19,957 bases of DNA from CAWJEL01 sp964647255 (GCA_964647255.1 CAZYGI010000067.1:1-19957), one strand, 5' to 3'. Positions 1 to 7,900 are shown, counted from the stretch's first letter. Notes: generated from the sequence alone by a model not told the origin. Program-made: numbers and translations.

Positions 1-17
1 ACTTATTCAAGACGAAT

Positions 18-1424
18 TCACGCGGATCGCGCCCAATTTACGCGGCCGCCTACAGCGTACTTCGCAACTTCTCTGTAGTCCCCGGTCAGGGTCAGTTTGC
101 TCAATTCTTCCAGATGGTTGACAAGATCGGTTCTACCAATAACCACTGCCGCTTGGCTAGCTAACGATGCAAGCAAGTTCGCGTCATCGTCCGTGAAAGC
201 GTTAGCATGTTTGCTCTTTGCTACAATAGCTCCGATAGTCTGCTCCTCACGCCGCAGTGGAACAGCCAACTCAGATCTCGTTTCAAAGCCAGCAGTCGCT
301 AGGTGTCGAGGATCTGAGGTTACATCCGCAATGTTCTGCGTTTGCCCTTCTTGAATGACCCATCCCGTGATGCCTTCACCGATCTCCCGCACGCTGGCAA
401 CCGATTTGACTGGCAATCCTATGTAATCCACCAGAACTAACTTCCTGGTGGTGATATTCATCAAGTACAACCACCCGGCTTCGGCCCCTACTAATTCTAG
501 CCCGCGCGATAGAATTTGACGGACAATTGCCTGCTCCTCATATGTCCCGGTGAGCACTCGATTTACGCCGCCCAATACTTGCATCTGGCGGCCTAGTTCT
601 GCACTTCGGTAAGCCTCAACGGCATACCGAGCAAATGCCGGCAAAATCACGCCGGACCAACGCAGCCAGTCATCAGAGTCAAGTTGGAGAGGCTGGTATG
701 TGTAGCTATCTATTAGGCCTACAGTCCGCTCATCATGAACCAGCGGGATTGAAATAAGGGATACCCACCCGTGCTCCTTGGCATACTCTCGGTGAAGATA
801 GTGTGGCGCCAGTCTTGGGTTTTGCACATCCTCTAGTAGCAGAGGCCGTCCGCCAGCAAGATGTTCCTGGGTCTTTGGGTTGTCGAGTTCCAGGAAAGCG
901 TTCTGCCGGTATTCTGGTGTTGGATCCTTGTTACCATCCCAGGCAACAACTTTCAAGATCTGCTGACGCTTGTCTAGTCGCCAAACCAAACACATGTCTG
1001 ATCTCAGCATCTGGCGGACATCTTGAGCCATTCGGCGGAAGATGGCTTCCTGCTCGGCCAAGCTACGCAGGATATTTACCAACTCGACACGATCCAGCGG
1101 CTTGCGCAGGTAGCGGTAAGCTCCCTGTGATGGTGCTTGCACACCGCTCTCGGGATCCAGCCCGGTGAAGACGATGACCGGTAACTGCGGATGTCGTTCC
1201 CGAATCTCCTGAAAAACCTGGCGCCCGGACATTTCCTCGGCTTTCAGAACGTAATCCAGCAAAACAGCTGTATAATCTTGCCGCTCGGTTCTCAGGTGCT
1301 CAACTGCTTCATGGCCATTGGTGAATGACGCTACCTCGAACTTGGCCTCTGTTCGAAGGTAACGGGTCAGCGCCTTCAACTCCCCTCGGTCATCGTCTAT
1401 CAGAAGAACTCGAATGTCTGTCAT
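18..1424 (-). CDS. Response regulator with two GAF domains (receiver-GAF-GAF)
   Basis: Soluble 468-residue signalling protein with no DNA-binding or enzymatic output domain. Residues 1-120 are a CheY-like receiver: acidic cluster D10-D12, phospho-acceptor D57 (in LLDYVL), T87 (VFTG) and K108 (LRKPL) are all in place. Residues about 125-265 and 285-432 are two GAF domains; the second has the typical pattern GEGITGWV...TSDPRH....RSELAVPL. There is no signal peptide or membrane segment. Its ATG overlaps the stop of the upstream kinase gene as ATGA, so the two are almost certainly co-translated and the kinase is the likely phosphodonor. It may act through protein-protein contacts, or a further gene beyond the left edge may carry the output. 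Domain calls are confident; ligand and output are unknown. Confidence 0.9.
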   Translation of the reverse strand: MTDIRVLLIDDDRGELKALTRYLRTEAKFEVASFTNGHEAVEHLRTERQDYTAVLLDYVLKAEEMSGRQVFQEIRERHPQLPVIVFTGLDPESGVQAPSQGAYRYLRKPLDRVELVNILRSLAEQEAIFRRMAQDVRQMLRSDMCLVWRLDKRQQILKVVAWDGNKDPTPEYRQNAFLELDNPKTQEHLAGGRPLLLEDVQNPRLAPHYLHREYAKEHGWVSLISIPLVHDERTVGLIDSYTYQPLQLDSDDWLRWSGVILPAFARYAVEAYRSAELGRQMQVLGGVNRVLTGTYEEQAIVRQILSRGLELVGAEAGWLYLMNITTRKLVLVDYIGLPVKSVASVREIGEGITGWVIQEGQTQNIADVTSDPRHLATAGFETRSELAVPLRREEQTIGAIVAKSKHANAFTDDDANLLASLASQAAVVIGRTDLVNHLEELSKLTLTGDYREVAKYAVGGRVNWARSA

Positions 1425-3784
1425 TGTGCCCCTCCCCTTGACGCGAACGACGGCAGTTCCAATGCAAAAGCGCTGCCTACAAACCGCAAACTACCCACAA
1501 GCCGAAGTCGGCCTCGCATAATCTCAGTCAGATTACGACAGATGAAGAGTCCCCACCCATGACCCTTGTCTCGGGTTGTCGCATCCAGCACGAACAGGTG
1601 CTTTTGATCCGGATACCGAATGCCAGGACCAGTGTCTATCACCAGAATCTGGATGGGACAAGCGGGATTGGTCTCTAGCCGGCGCGTCTGGATGATGACC
1701 TGTCCCTTTTGTAGCAGTACGGATTCATCCGGCCTCTGTTTGGAAAGCTCGGCCATAGTCTCTCGCTGCCGTCCGATCTGCTGAATAGCATTCAGTACAA
1801 GGTTGAGCAATATCTGTTCCAGGCGAGATGAAATCGCACGGGCAGGAGGCAAATCACCTGCCTTAATATAGATTGCAACTTCTGTCTCTTCCGCCAGCTT
1901 GTTCAGCTGCAGTCTTACTTTTTCAACTACAGCATTCACATCTACAGCTTCCCAATTTTCCTTAGCTATCTGAAGATACGCATCCGCCAGATCGCTCAGT
2001 TCTTGCGTGCTTTCACGTAGTTCCTCTACAATCTCTTGCGCTTCTTGCAACCCGCTTGACCGTTCAGTGGGGTTGGTTGGATTGCTCGCTTCCTTCAGGA
2101 CCTTAGGCAGTGACTCAACCAGCGTCCCCAGCGTAGGCAGCTTATTTGCCAGTTCATGCATCAGACTGCCTATTAACAACCCTCGAGAATAGCGCACCTC
2201 GTAGCGTTTCATGAAATCGAAAAATGCAGATCGCTCCAAGGCTACCTGCAGGAACCGGACTGCCAGTCGAGCATTGTCAAGATCCTCCAACTCGAATCGA
2301 GGTCTGTTCTCGTCAAATAAGAACAGGGCATGGCGAGTCTCCAGATCTGGAATTGTCAAAGGCAGGCCAAAGCAAGATTGAAAAGGCAGAACCTCATAAA
2401 GACGTTCGAATCGCGGATGACGTCGGCGAATCAGAGTGTTGATCTCGTAGTAGGGTTCTTCATCTTCAACCACGTTCTGAACTGGGCTGTAATAGAGTCT
2501 GTCCAGAAGATGTCTTTGGGTGTTCTCTTCCAATATTGGATCTGCAGCAACAACAGAGACTTCCTTTTCGTTGGAATCCACTTTGAACACAATGGCCTGG
2601 GATGTCCGAGCCTGCAATCTCAAACGGTGGAGCATGAGCTGAAGCGTTTCCTCCAATGAACGCTGGGCGAACGCCTCCATGCCTAGATGGCGGATGAAGT
2701 CACCCCTGTGGATGTCTGTTTTTTCGCCCGCCTGACGAGACTGTCCATTGCTGCCACGCATTTGCTCTACACACTGGAGAATAGATACAAAGCCCTGATC
2801 TTTCAGCACAAAAACGCAGTTCCCGGGCAGTTTTTCATCGGCCGCAGGGTCGTGGCTCATGAAAACAATCACTGAGTGAGGTTGAATGGTCCTCAATTGA
2901 TCTACGATCTCAAGCGCGTTTTCGGCTGGTAGGTTGACGTCTATGAGGATCAGATCGTAACCGATCTCTTCCTTTACCTTTCCCAAAGCTTCTTTTCCCG
3001 ATTCAGCGCAGTCTACTCGTATCTTAAGAGTCTCTTGAATACGCCTGCCCATCTCACCTCGATCGGCTTCGCTGTCTTCGATGATCAAGACCGACTCTAG
3101 CTTTGTCATCACAGGGTACTGCTGCCGAACCAGGCGCATATCCGGCAGGCTCGTTTCTTCCGCTTCTGCCAGATTGTGCCTGGTCTTATCAGTAGCGGCT
3201 GTAGTGTTTTGCTTTTGCGTGGACACTATGCTGCCAAACAGCTCAATTTGAAAAAGATTACGTTCCTTCGGCGTAAACAAACTCAGTTGTCGCAACCACT
3301 CAGTCAGACTGATTTCAATTTCCTTCCGCTCAGAGTTGATCTCGGTGATAACTGCCTGAACCTCATCCCCAACAGAAAGAATGGTATCTAGCTGCGCGTT
3401 GGGCAACATGGGGATAGCTTGATGCCGCGCCAAAGCATTTACTCCTGGCACCAGTTGCACAAACGCCCCAAAGCGGCTAAGCTGAACGACTTGGCCCTGC
3501 ACCAATTGATTCTTCTGAAAGCGCTCTTCTATCCTTTCAATTTTCCAAGGATCGCCCAAACGTAAGCTTAGGCGCATATAGCGCGCTTCGCTGCTACCGA
3601 GAACTTTGGCTGTCAGCAGCTTGCCGATATCGGGCAAAGAGGGCTTATGGTTTGCCCGCTGATCCCATGACAGCTCCTGACGTCGGATAAACCCCAGACG
3701 ATTTGTATACTCATCGTCCAGGATCCGGACTTTCACGCCAGTGCGACTGGCTTCCACTACGATGACTTCGACGGTATCCATCAT
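1421..3784 (-). CDS. Hybrid histidine kinase with N-terminal S1 domains (S1-S1-receiver-GAF-kinase)
   Basis: Cytosolic 787-residue protein. Residues about 3-78 and 93-166 read as two S1/OB-fold RNA-binding-type domains; the second is typical (GQVVQLSRFGAFVQL, then SVGDEVQAVITEIN). A linker of about 60 residues leads to a receiver at 229-342 with E236/D237, phospho-acceptor D282 (LILIDVNLP) and K328. Residues about 365-520 look like a GAF domain. The kinase core follows: H-box MHELAN with H543, N-box NLVLNAIQQ (N661/N665), G1 box DTGPGI (717-722) and G2 box GHGWGLF (741-747), so autophosphorylation looks possible. Domain order is unusual: hybrid kinases usually carry the receiver after the ATPase, and S1 domains are normally found in translation and RNA-decay proteins. 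Start chosen as the first of two adjacent ATGs, overlapping the stop of the 76-codon ORF. RNA sensing is an inference. Confidence 0.88.
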   Translation of the reverse strand: MMDTVEVIVVEASRTGVKVRILDDEYTNRLGFIRRQELSWDQRANHKPSLPDIGKLLTAKVLGSSEARYMRLSLRLGDPWKIERIEERFQKNQLVQGQVVQLSRFGAFVQLVPGVNALARHQAIPMLPNAQLDTILSVGDEVQAVITEINSERKEIEISLTEWLRQLSLFTPKERNLFQIELFGSIVSTQKQNTTAATDKTRHNLAEAEETSLPDMRLVRQQYPVMTKLESVLIIEDSEADRGEMGRRIQETLKIRVDCAESGKEALGKVKEEIGYDLILIDVNLPAENALEIVDQLRTIQPHSVIVFMSHDPAADEKLPGNCVFVLKDQGFVSILQCVEQMRGSNGQSRQAGEKTDIHRGDFIRHLGMEAFAQRSLEETLQLMLHRLRLQARTSQAIVFKVDSNEKEVSVVAADPILEENTQRHLLDRLYYSPVQNVVEDEEPYYEINTLIRRRHPRFERLYEVLPFQSCFGLPLTIPDLETRHALFLFDENRPRFELEDLDNARLAVRFLQVALERSAFFDFMKRYEVRYSRGLLIGSLMHELANKLPTLGTLVESLPKVLKEASNPTNPTERSSGLQEAQEIVEELRESTQELSDLADAYLQIAKENWEAVDVNAVVEKVRLQLNKLAEETEVAIYIKAGDLPPARAISSRLEQILLNLVLNAIQQIGRQRETMAELSKQRPDESVLLQKGQVIIQTRRLETNPACPIQILVIDTGPGIRYPDQKHLFVLDATTRDKGHGWGLFICRNLTEIMRGRLRLVGSLRFVGSAFALELPSFASRGGAQ

Positions 3785-4011
3785 GCCACTTTATCCATTG
3801 ATCGCTGCAGAATCAGGGATGGAGGAACGACCGGGGCAAGGAGAGGACGATACTTCCAGTCTCGAATGAGAGACTCTGGCAGAAGTGCATACGCGATGAC
3901 ACACTTCGAGAACAAAGCAGCAAACGCATGACAAATCTGTGCGCTCAAACTAGTGGGAACAGAGTAGCACTCGCGGTTTGAGAGGTTGTGAGCCTTGACA
4001 GGATTCACCAT
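3781..4011 (-). CDS. Small ORF of unknown function upstream of the S1-kinase
   Basis: A 76-codon ORF whose TGA overlaps the ATG of the S1-kinase (ATGA). A GGAG lies 10 bases before its ATG, and the ORF is inside the transcript expected from the promoter at 4108-4137. I do not recognise the protein. It has two Cys residues in a short hydrophobic middle segment (CHAFAALFSKCVIAYALL) and a proline-rich C-terminal part, with no clear domain. It could be a real small protein, a leader peptide that couples translation to the kinase, or chance. The exact overlap and the position in the leader favour a role in translation coupling; amino-acid composition gives no strong support. Confidence 0.4.
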   Translation of the reverse strand: MVNPVKAHNLSNRECYSVPTSLSAQICHAFAALFSKCVIAYALLPESLIRDWKYRPLLAPVVPPSLILQRSMDKVA

Positions 4012-4107
4012 TGATGTCTGGCTCCAGGTGTGGGAGAGATAAGAGTTGATTGTGTCAGATCGGAAAGAGCATTTGTACTACTGAGTCATCTACTCTGACA
4101 ATGTAAT

Positions 4108-4137
4108 ATTATATACGTATCATGTTGCGCCTGACAA
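4108..4137 (-). promoter_or_regulatory. Predicted sigma70-type promoter for the S1-kinase operon
   Basis: On the minus strand TTGTCA (4137-4132) and a perfect TATAAT (4113-4108) are separated by 18 bases in an A+T-rich stretch. The start of transcription would fall near 4101, about 90 bases before the small ORF and about 317 before the kinase. No operator is obvious. The rest of the 187-base gap between the small ORF and the phosphatase gene holds nothing else I can name. Confidence 0.6.
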
Positions 4138-4198
4138 GTCACCATGAATGGCCGTATTACTGGCGTCGTAATCTTAAGGTTGTGAAACGACGGGGATC

Positions 4199-7076
4199 TT
4201 ATCTTCTCCTCACCACCACGCACGTCACATCGTCCGCCGGCTCCGTGTCGCCCGTGAACGCGGCCAACGCGGCCATCAGCGCAGCGAGCAGCGCGTCCGC
4301 CGGCTCGCCGCCGTGCGCCGCGACGATCTCCCGCAGCCGGCCCTCGCCGAACTCTTCGCCGTCCGCGTTGAGCGCGTCGGGGATGCCGTCGGTGTAGAAG
4401 ATCAACGCATCGCCGGGCGCCAGGTCGAGCCGCTGCTCGCCGAGCGTGATCCCCTCGAATGTGCCCAGGATGATCCCGCGCTGGCTGAGCTCCGTCACGC
4501 TTCCGTCCGCGCCCGCACCGGCCGCGCGGTAGAGCAGCGGGGGGTTGTGCCCCGCGTTGGCGTAGATCAGCCGCCCCGTCTCGGTCTCCAGCACCGCATA
4601 GACCGCGCTCAGAAAGACGCCATCGGTGTGGCTGTCCTTCAGGATCAGCTCGTTGGCCTTCATCAGCGCGGAGGCGGGGCCGCGGCCGCTCATCGCGGTG
4701 GTGCGGATGATGGTCCGGCTGAGCGCCATGAAGAGCGCCGCGCCCACCCCCTTGTCGGCCACGTCGGCGATCACGATCCCCAGCCGTGCGGGCTCGCCCG
4801 GCAGCTCGCAGAAGTCGTAGAAGTCACCACCGACCGTGCGCGCGGCCTGGTACGCCGCGGCGAACTCCCAACCGGGCGCCTCGGGGCAGGTCTTCGGCAG
4901 CAGGCTGAGTTGGATCTCGCGGCCTACGGCGAGCTCGGCCAGCTTGCGCGCCAGCGCCTCATCGGTGCGGCGCAGGAGCTGCATGTTGTGCACTGCAATC
5001 GCGACCTGGTCGGCGAACGCGGCCAGGGTCCGCTTGCGCTCCTCGCCCAGCGCCGCGCGGGCGGTCGCGGCGTAGCCGAGCTCCAGCGCCCCCAACGCCT
5101 CGCCGGCGGAACGCAGCGGGAGGAAGATGCGCACGCCCTTGTGCAGTCCGATCCGCTCGACAGCCGCCCGGTCGAACCGTTCGTCTGACCCGCGCACAGC
5201 CAACATGCGGCCTTCCCGTAAACAGCCCGCGGCGGGATGGGCGGCGGTCAGCGGGACCGACGCATCAGCGCCGAACTCCGCGGCCGGCGGGATGCCGACG
5301 CCCGCACTCAATTCGATCCGCCGCCGGTGATCGTCCACCAGGTAGAGCGCACTGTGATCGCACCCCAGCGCCTCGGCCACGGTTCCCAGCACGCGCTCGA
5401 CCGTCGGCTGCATCGCGCGCGCGTCCAGCACGGCCTGACCGATGGTGCGGTACGCGGCGCGGAACAGGACGTTTTCGAGCGCGCTGCCTACATGCTGCAA
5501 GAAGTGCAGCAGGTCGGGCAAATCGCCGGGCAGCTCGTGGGGGTCGCGCTGCCGGGTGTATCGCTCGATGATCACGACGCCGATGGGCCGGCCGGACGCG
5601 GCGAGCGTCACCACCAGCCGCGCTTCGTCCGCGCTGCCGCGCAAGGCGTAGTTGCCGTAATGGTACGTCTGCGCCTCGACGCAGGCCGGGTCGCGCAGGT
5701 CAACTGAGGCCGGCAGCGGCGTTGGATCCCGCGGATAGGCCCGCTCCAGTCGCCCCTGGGCCGGCAGGGCGCGATAGATGCCGACCTCGGTCAGCCCAAA
5801 GCCGAGGCGCAGGCCATTCGCCAGCAGCTCGGCGGCGCGATCTATCGAGTCGGCGGCGTAGATGGCCTGGACGGTGGCCTCCAACAGTTGCGGCCGCGCG
5901 CTCAGCGCCTCGGCCGGGCCATTCAGCCGCGGGGCCAGGTACTCGATCGCTTCATTCCAGCGGCCCGCGATGCGTAAGACGTGCGCCACCCGCTCGTTGG
6001 TGAAGTGGCCGGCCAGCGCGCGGCGATATGCGCCGTTCAGCAGCGCGTAGTTGCCGTCCGTCAGCACCACCGCGCCGGAAAGCTGGAGCCGGTCGGTGCC
6101 GGTGCGGGTGGGCATCTGGCGCGAGCGGCCGCGCGGCAGCAGGCCGTGGTCCAGCAGGTGGAGCACGTCCAGCATGGTGTCCGGGTCCTCTTCCACCAGG
6201 CGGATGGCGGCGCGGANNNNNNNNNNGGGCCAGCTCGGCCTGGGTCGCGCACAGCCGCGCGGCCGCGCGGTCCACCGCGACGCGCGTGACGAGCGGCTGC
6301 CGGTGGCCGTGCACCAGGTCGGCGCTCCACGCGCAGAGGCGGGGTAATAGATAGCGGTCGCCGCCGCACCACTCGACGATGCGCGCCCGCGCGGCCGGGG
6401 AGAGGAGACAGCCGGAGGCCGCCAGCGTGGCATCCGTGAGCGCGGTGCTTTGTTCGGCGGTCAGCGGGAGGACGACCACGGGCTTCGCGATGTTGAAAGG
6501 CGAGGTGGGGCCGGTGGAGAGGCCGACCAGGTTCATTCCGCCCGCCACCACAGCCACCACTTGATGCGGCGCATCGGCTGTCCGTTCCATGTAGCTGGCG
6601 CGCAGCGCCAGCAGCAGGCTGTGGACAAGGTCGTGGGGCAGCGCCTGGAGGTGATCAATCAATAGGGCGATGTTTTGCGCGCTCGCATTGGCGCATTCCA
6701 CCAGGAAGTTCTGGAACGCGCGCGCGTCGGGAACCGCGGGGTTCGCGGGGAGATACGACGTTCCTGCCTCACCGGCCAGCGCTTCGGCAATGAGCCACGC
6801 CAGGCTGGTAAAGAACGCGGCTTCGTCCTGCGATTGGCTGCGCCACAGGTCAATGCTGAGCGGCCAGAAGCGGCCGGTGGCTCGCAGCGCCTCCGCGACG
6901 TCGCCCAGCAGGTGGCTTTTCTCGCTCAACGGCGGGCCGAGCAGCGCCACGCAGTCGTCGGCCAGCAGATGGTGCAGCACCGCCTGGATGCGCGCATCAT
7001 CGCGCACGCGCACCTTCTTGATGTGCCCGGGCTCGCCGTAGGGGACGATCTGCCAGGAGGTCAGAATGGTACTCAT
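4199..7076 (-). CDS. AAA-like ATPase / GAF-GAF / PP2C (SpoIIE-type) serine phosphatase, interrupted by a scaffold gap
   Basis: One gene of about 950 codons, split by ten N at 6217-6226, which puts the two halves in different frames. N-terminal half: an AAA_35/STAND-like NTPase with a Walker A-like GPPLSEKSHL in which the usual glycine before Lys-Ser is Glu, and a Walker B-like IALLIDHLQ. After the gap comes a winged-helix-like segment (VLTDGNYALLNGAY then GRWNEAIEYL), then two GAF-like regions, and a PP2C phosphatase with GGDFYDF, IADVADKGVGAALF, NAGHNPPLL, FYTDGIPDAL and DDVTCVVV, the metal-binding acidic residues of RsbU/SpoIIE enzymes. Likely role: dephosphorylating an anti-sigma-factor-antagonist-like partner in response to signals read by the ATPase and GAF parts. 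Start at 7076 (MSTILTSW) follows a GGTGG; the open frame upstream runs into repeat DNA and was rejected. No partner gene is in the window. Confidence 0.82.
6217..6226. other. Assembly gap (10 N)
   Basis: Ten consecutive N inside the ATPase-phosphatase gene. Coding frames on both sides stay open up to the gap but differ by one base. If the gene is intact the real gap must be a multiple of three long, so ten is a placeholder or estimate. Confidence 0.98.
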
Positions 7077-7095
7077 CTCGATTCCACCGAAACCG

Positions 7096-7438
7096 GCCCT
7101 TGCTGTCATTCTGAGCGGATGGGCTTGGCGCCGGGATGTTGCGTGTGTGCACACCCGCGTCTTCGCACAACCGTCTACGCGCTGACCGTAGAGCGAAGAA
7201 TCTACCAGCCGCCCTTGCTGTCATTCTGAGCGGATAGGGCTCAGCATAGGGATCCTGCGCGTACACACACCCGCGCCTCCGCACAACACGCCTCGCACTG
7301 ACCGTAGAGCGAAGAATCTACCAGCCGCCCTTGCTGTCATTCTGAGCGGATGGGCTTGGCGCCGGGATGTTGCGTGTGTGCACACCCGCGTCTTCGCGCC
7401 TCAGCCTGTTCGCCAACCGTAGAGCGAAGAATCTCGTC
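7096..7438 (+). repeat. Three tandem copies of a ~115-bp repeat
   Basis: Copies begin at about 7096, 7211 and 7327. Each opens with GCCCTTGCTGTCATTCTGAG and closes with CCGTAGAGCGAAGAATCT. Copies 1 and 3 are nearly identical through their first 75 bases, including a GTGTGCACAC palindrome; copy 2 has diverged in the middle. The last copy ends 2 bases before the GIY-YIG stop codon. The TGTCATTCTGAG and GAAGAATCT ends are those of the repeat also found at 7723-7829 and 13286-13436. No ORF here looks real. These are dispersed intergenic repeats rather than a CRISPR array, because the copies are long and abut with no spacers. Confidence 0.9.
7422..7438 (+). repeat. Left inverted repeat bordering the GIY-YIG gene
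   Basis: GAGCGAAGAATCTCGTC lies 2 bases beyond the GIY-YIG stop codon. It matches the reverse complement of 7723-7739 at 16 of 17 positions. It is the terminal part of the third tandem repeat copy. Confidence 0.85.
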
Positions 7439-7440
7439 TC

Positions 7441-7722
7441 CTACCATTCGGCGCTCAAGTCATCCCAGTTCGGATTAACCGATTCGATCAAGGCGATCTT
7501 CTTCGCCCTTAACCAGCCTTTGATCTGCTTCTCGCGTTCGATTGCAGTGCGAACATCAGGGGTGACTTCGAAGTAGACCAGCCTCACGATATTGTACTTT
7601 GCGGTGAAGCCCGGAATCAACTTCTGTCGGTGTTCGTATACGCGCCGCTGCAGGTCGTTGGTGACGCCAACATAGAGCGTGCCGGAATGGTTCGTCATGA
7701 TGTAAACAGAGTATTCTTTCAC
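7441..7722 (-). CDS. Small GIY-YIG nuclease-domain protein
   Basis: A 93-residue single-domain GIY-YIG protein (COG2827/YhbQ-like class). It shows the VYI and YVG motif pair (KEYSVYIMTN, then LYVGVTNDLQRR), the conserved Arg, and the late catalytic-type Glu in REKQIKGW, ending in NPNWDDLSAEW. The family cleaves DNA through a single metal ion in characterised members; many small stand-alone members have no proven role. Start is GTG at 7722 with AAGGA 7 bases upstream; this ribosome-binding site lies inside the bordering inverted repeat. The gene is enclosed on both sides by the dispersed repeat and looks inserted as a unit between the phosphatase and ATPase genes. Function in repeat mobility is inference. 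Confidence 0.88.
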   Translation of the reverse strand: MKEYSVYIMTNHSGTLYVGVTNDLQRRVYEHRQKLIPGFTAKYNIVRLVYFEVTPDVRTAIEREKQIKGWLRAKKIALIESVNPNWDDLSAEW

Positions 7723-7739
7723 GACGAGATCCTTCGCTC
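7723..7739 (-). repeat. Right inverted repeat, overlapping the GIY-YIG ribosome-binding site
   Basis: On the minus strand this reads GAGCGAAGGATCTCGTC, 16 of 17 identical to 7422-7438 in inverted orientation. The AAGGA that serves as ribosome-binding site for the GTG start at 7722 is part of this repeat; the one mismatch (A to G) is what creates it. Confidence 0.8.
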
Positions 7740-7829
7740 ATTCTTTTCAGGTCGGATTGTCATGCTGAGGCACGAGCAGGCTCAAAGCACACATCAACCT
7801 GAACAGCTTATCCGCTCAGGATGACAATC
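7723..7829 (-). repeat. Oppositely oriented copy of the dispersed repeat
   Basis: Read on the minus strand it opens with GATTGTCATCCTGAGCGGAT (from 7829) and closes with GAGCGAAGGATCT, the same ends as the tandem copies on the other side of the nuclease gene. It also holds an internal arm at 7755-7769 (GATTGTCATGCTGAG) that pairs with 7815-7829 at 14 of 15 positions, so the segment could fold into a hairpin. Confidence 0.75.
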
Positions 7830-7832
7830 GCT

Positions 7833-7877
7833 AAACTCATGGAATCAAGTGCCGAAGCATCTCTCGCCCATGAGTTT
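7833..7877. repeat. Inverted repeat / potential stem-loop downstream of the ATPase gene
   Basis: AAACTCATGG at 7833-7842 and CCATGAGTTT at 7868-7877 are perfect 10-bp inverted arms with a 25-base loop. Neither side has a T-run, so this is not a typical intrinsic terminator, though it could protect the 3' end of the ATPase mRNA. A small TTGCCCGGGCAA palindrome follows at about 7879-7890. Confidence 0.55.
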
Positions 7878-7900
7878 CTTGCCCGGGCAAATGCCCTCAA

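Noticed and set aside
4313..5707. Long plus-strand frames opposite the PP2C phosphatase gene
   Set aside because: Arg/Ala/Gly-rich shadow translations of the minus-strand gene, with no domains or ribosome-binding sites.
7077..7284. Upstream extension of the ATPase-phosphatase frame and a 95-codon minus-strand frame in the repeats
   Set aside because: Both are translations of the tandem repeat DNA (recurrent PLRMTARA segments); a proper start with GGTGG lies at 7076.
7096..7438. CRISPR array
   Set aside because: Repeats are about 115 bp and directly adjoining, with no unique spacers and no cas genes.
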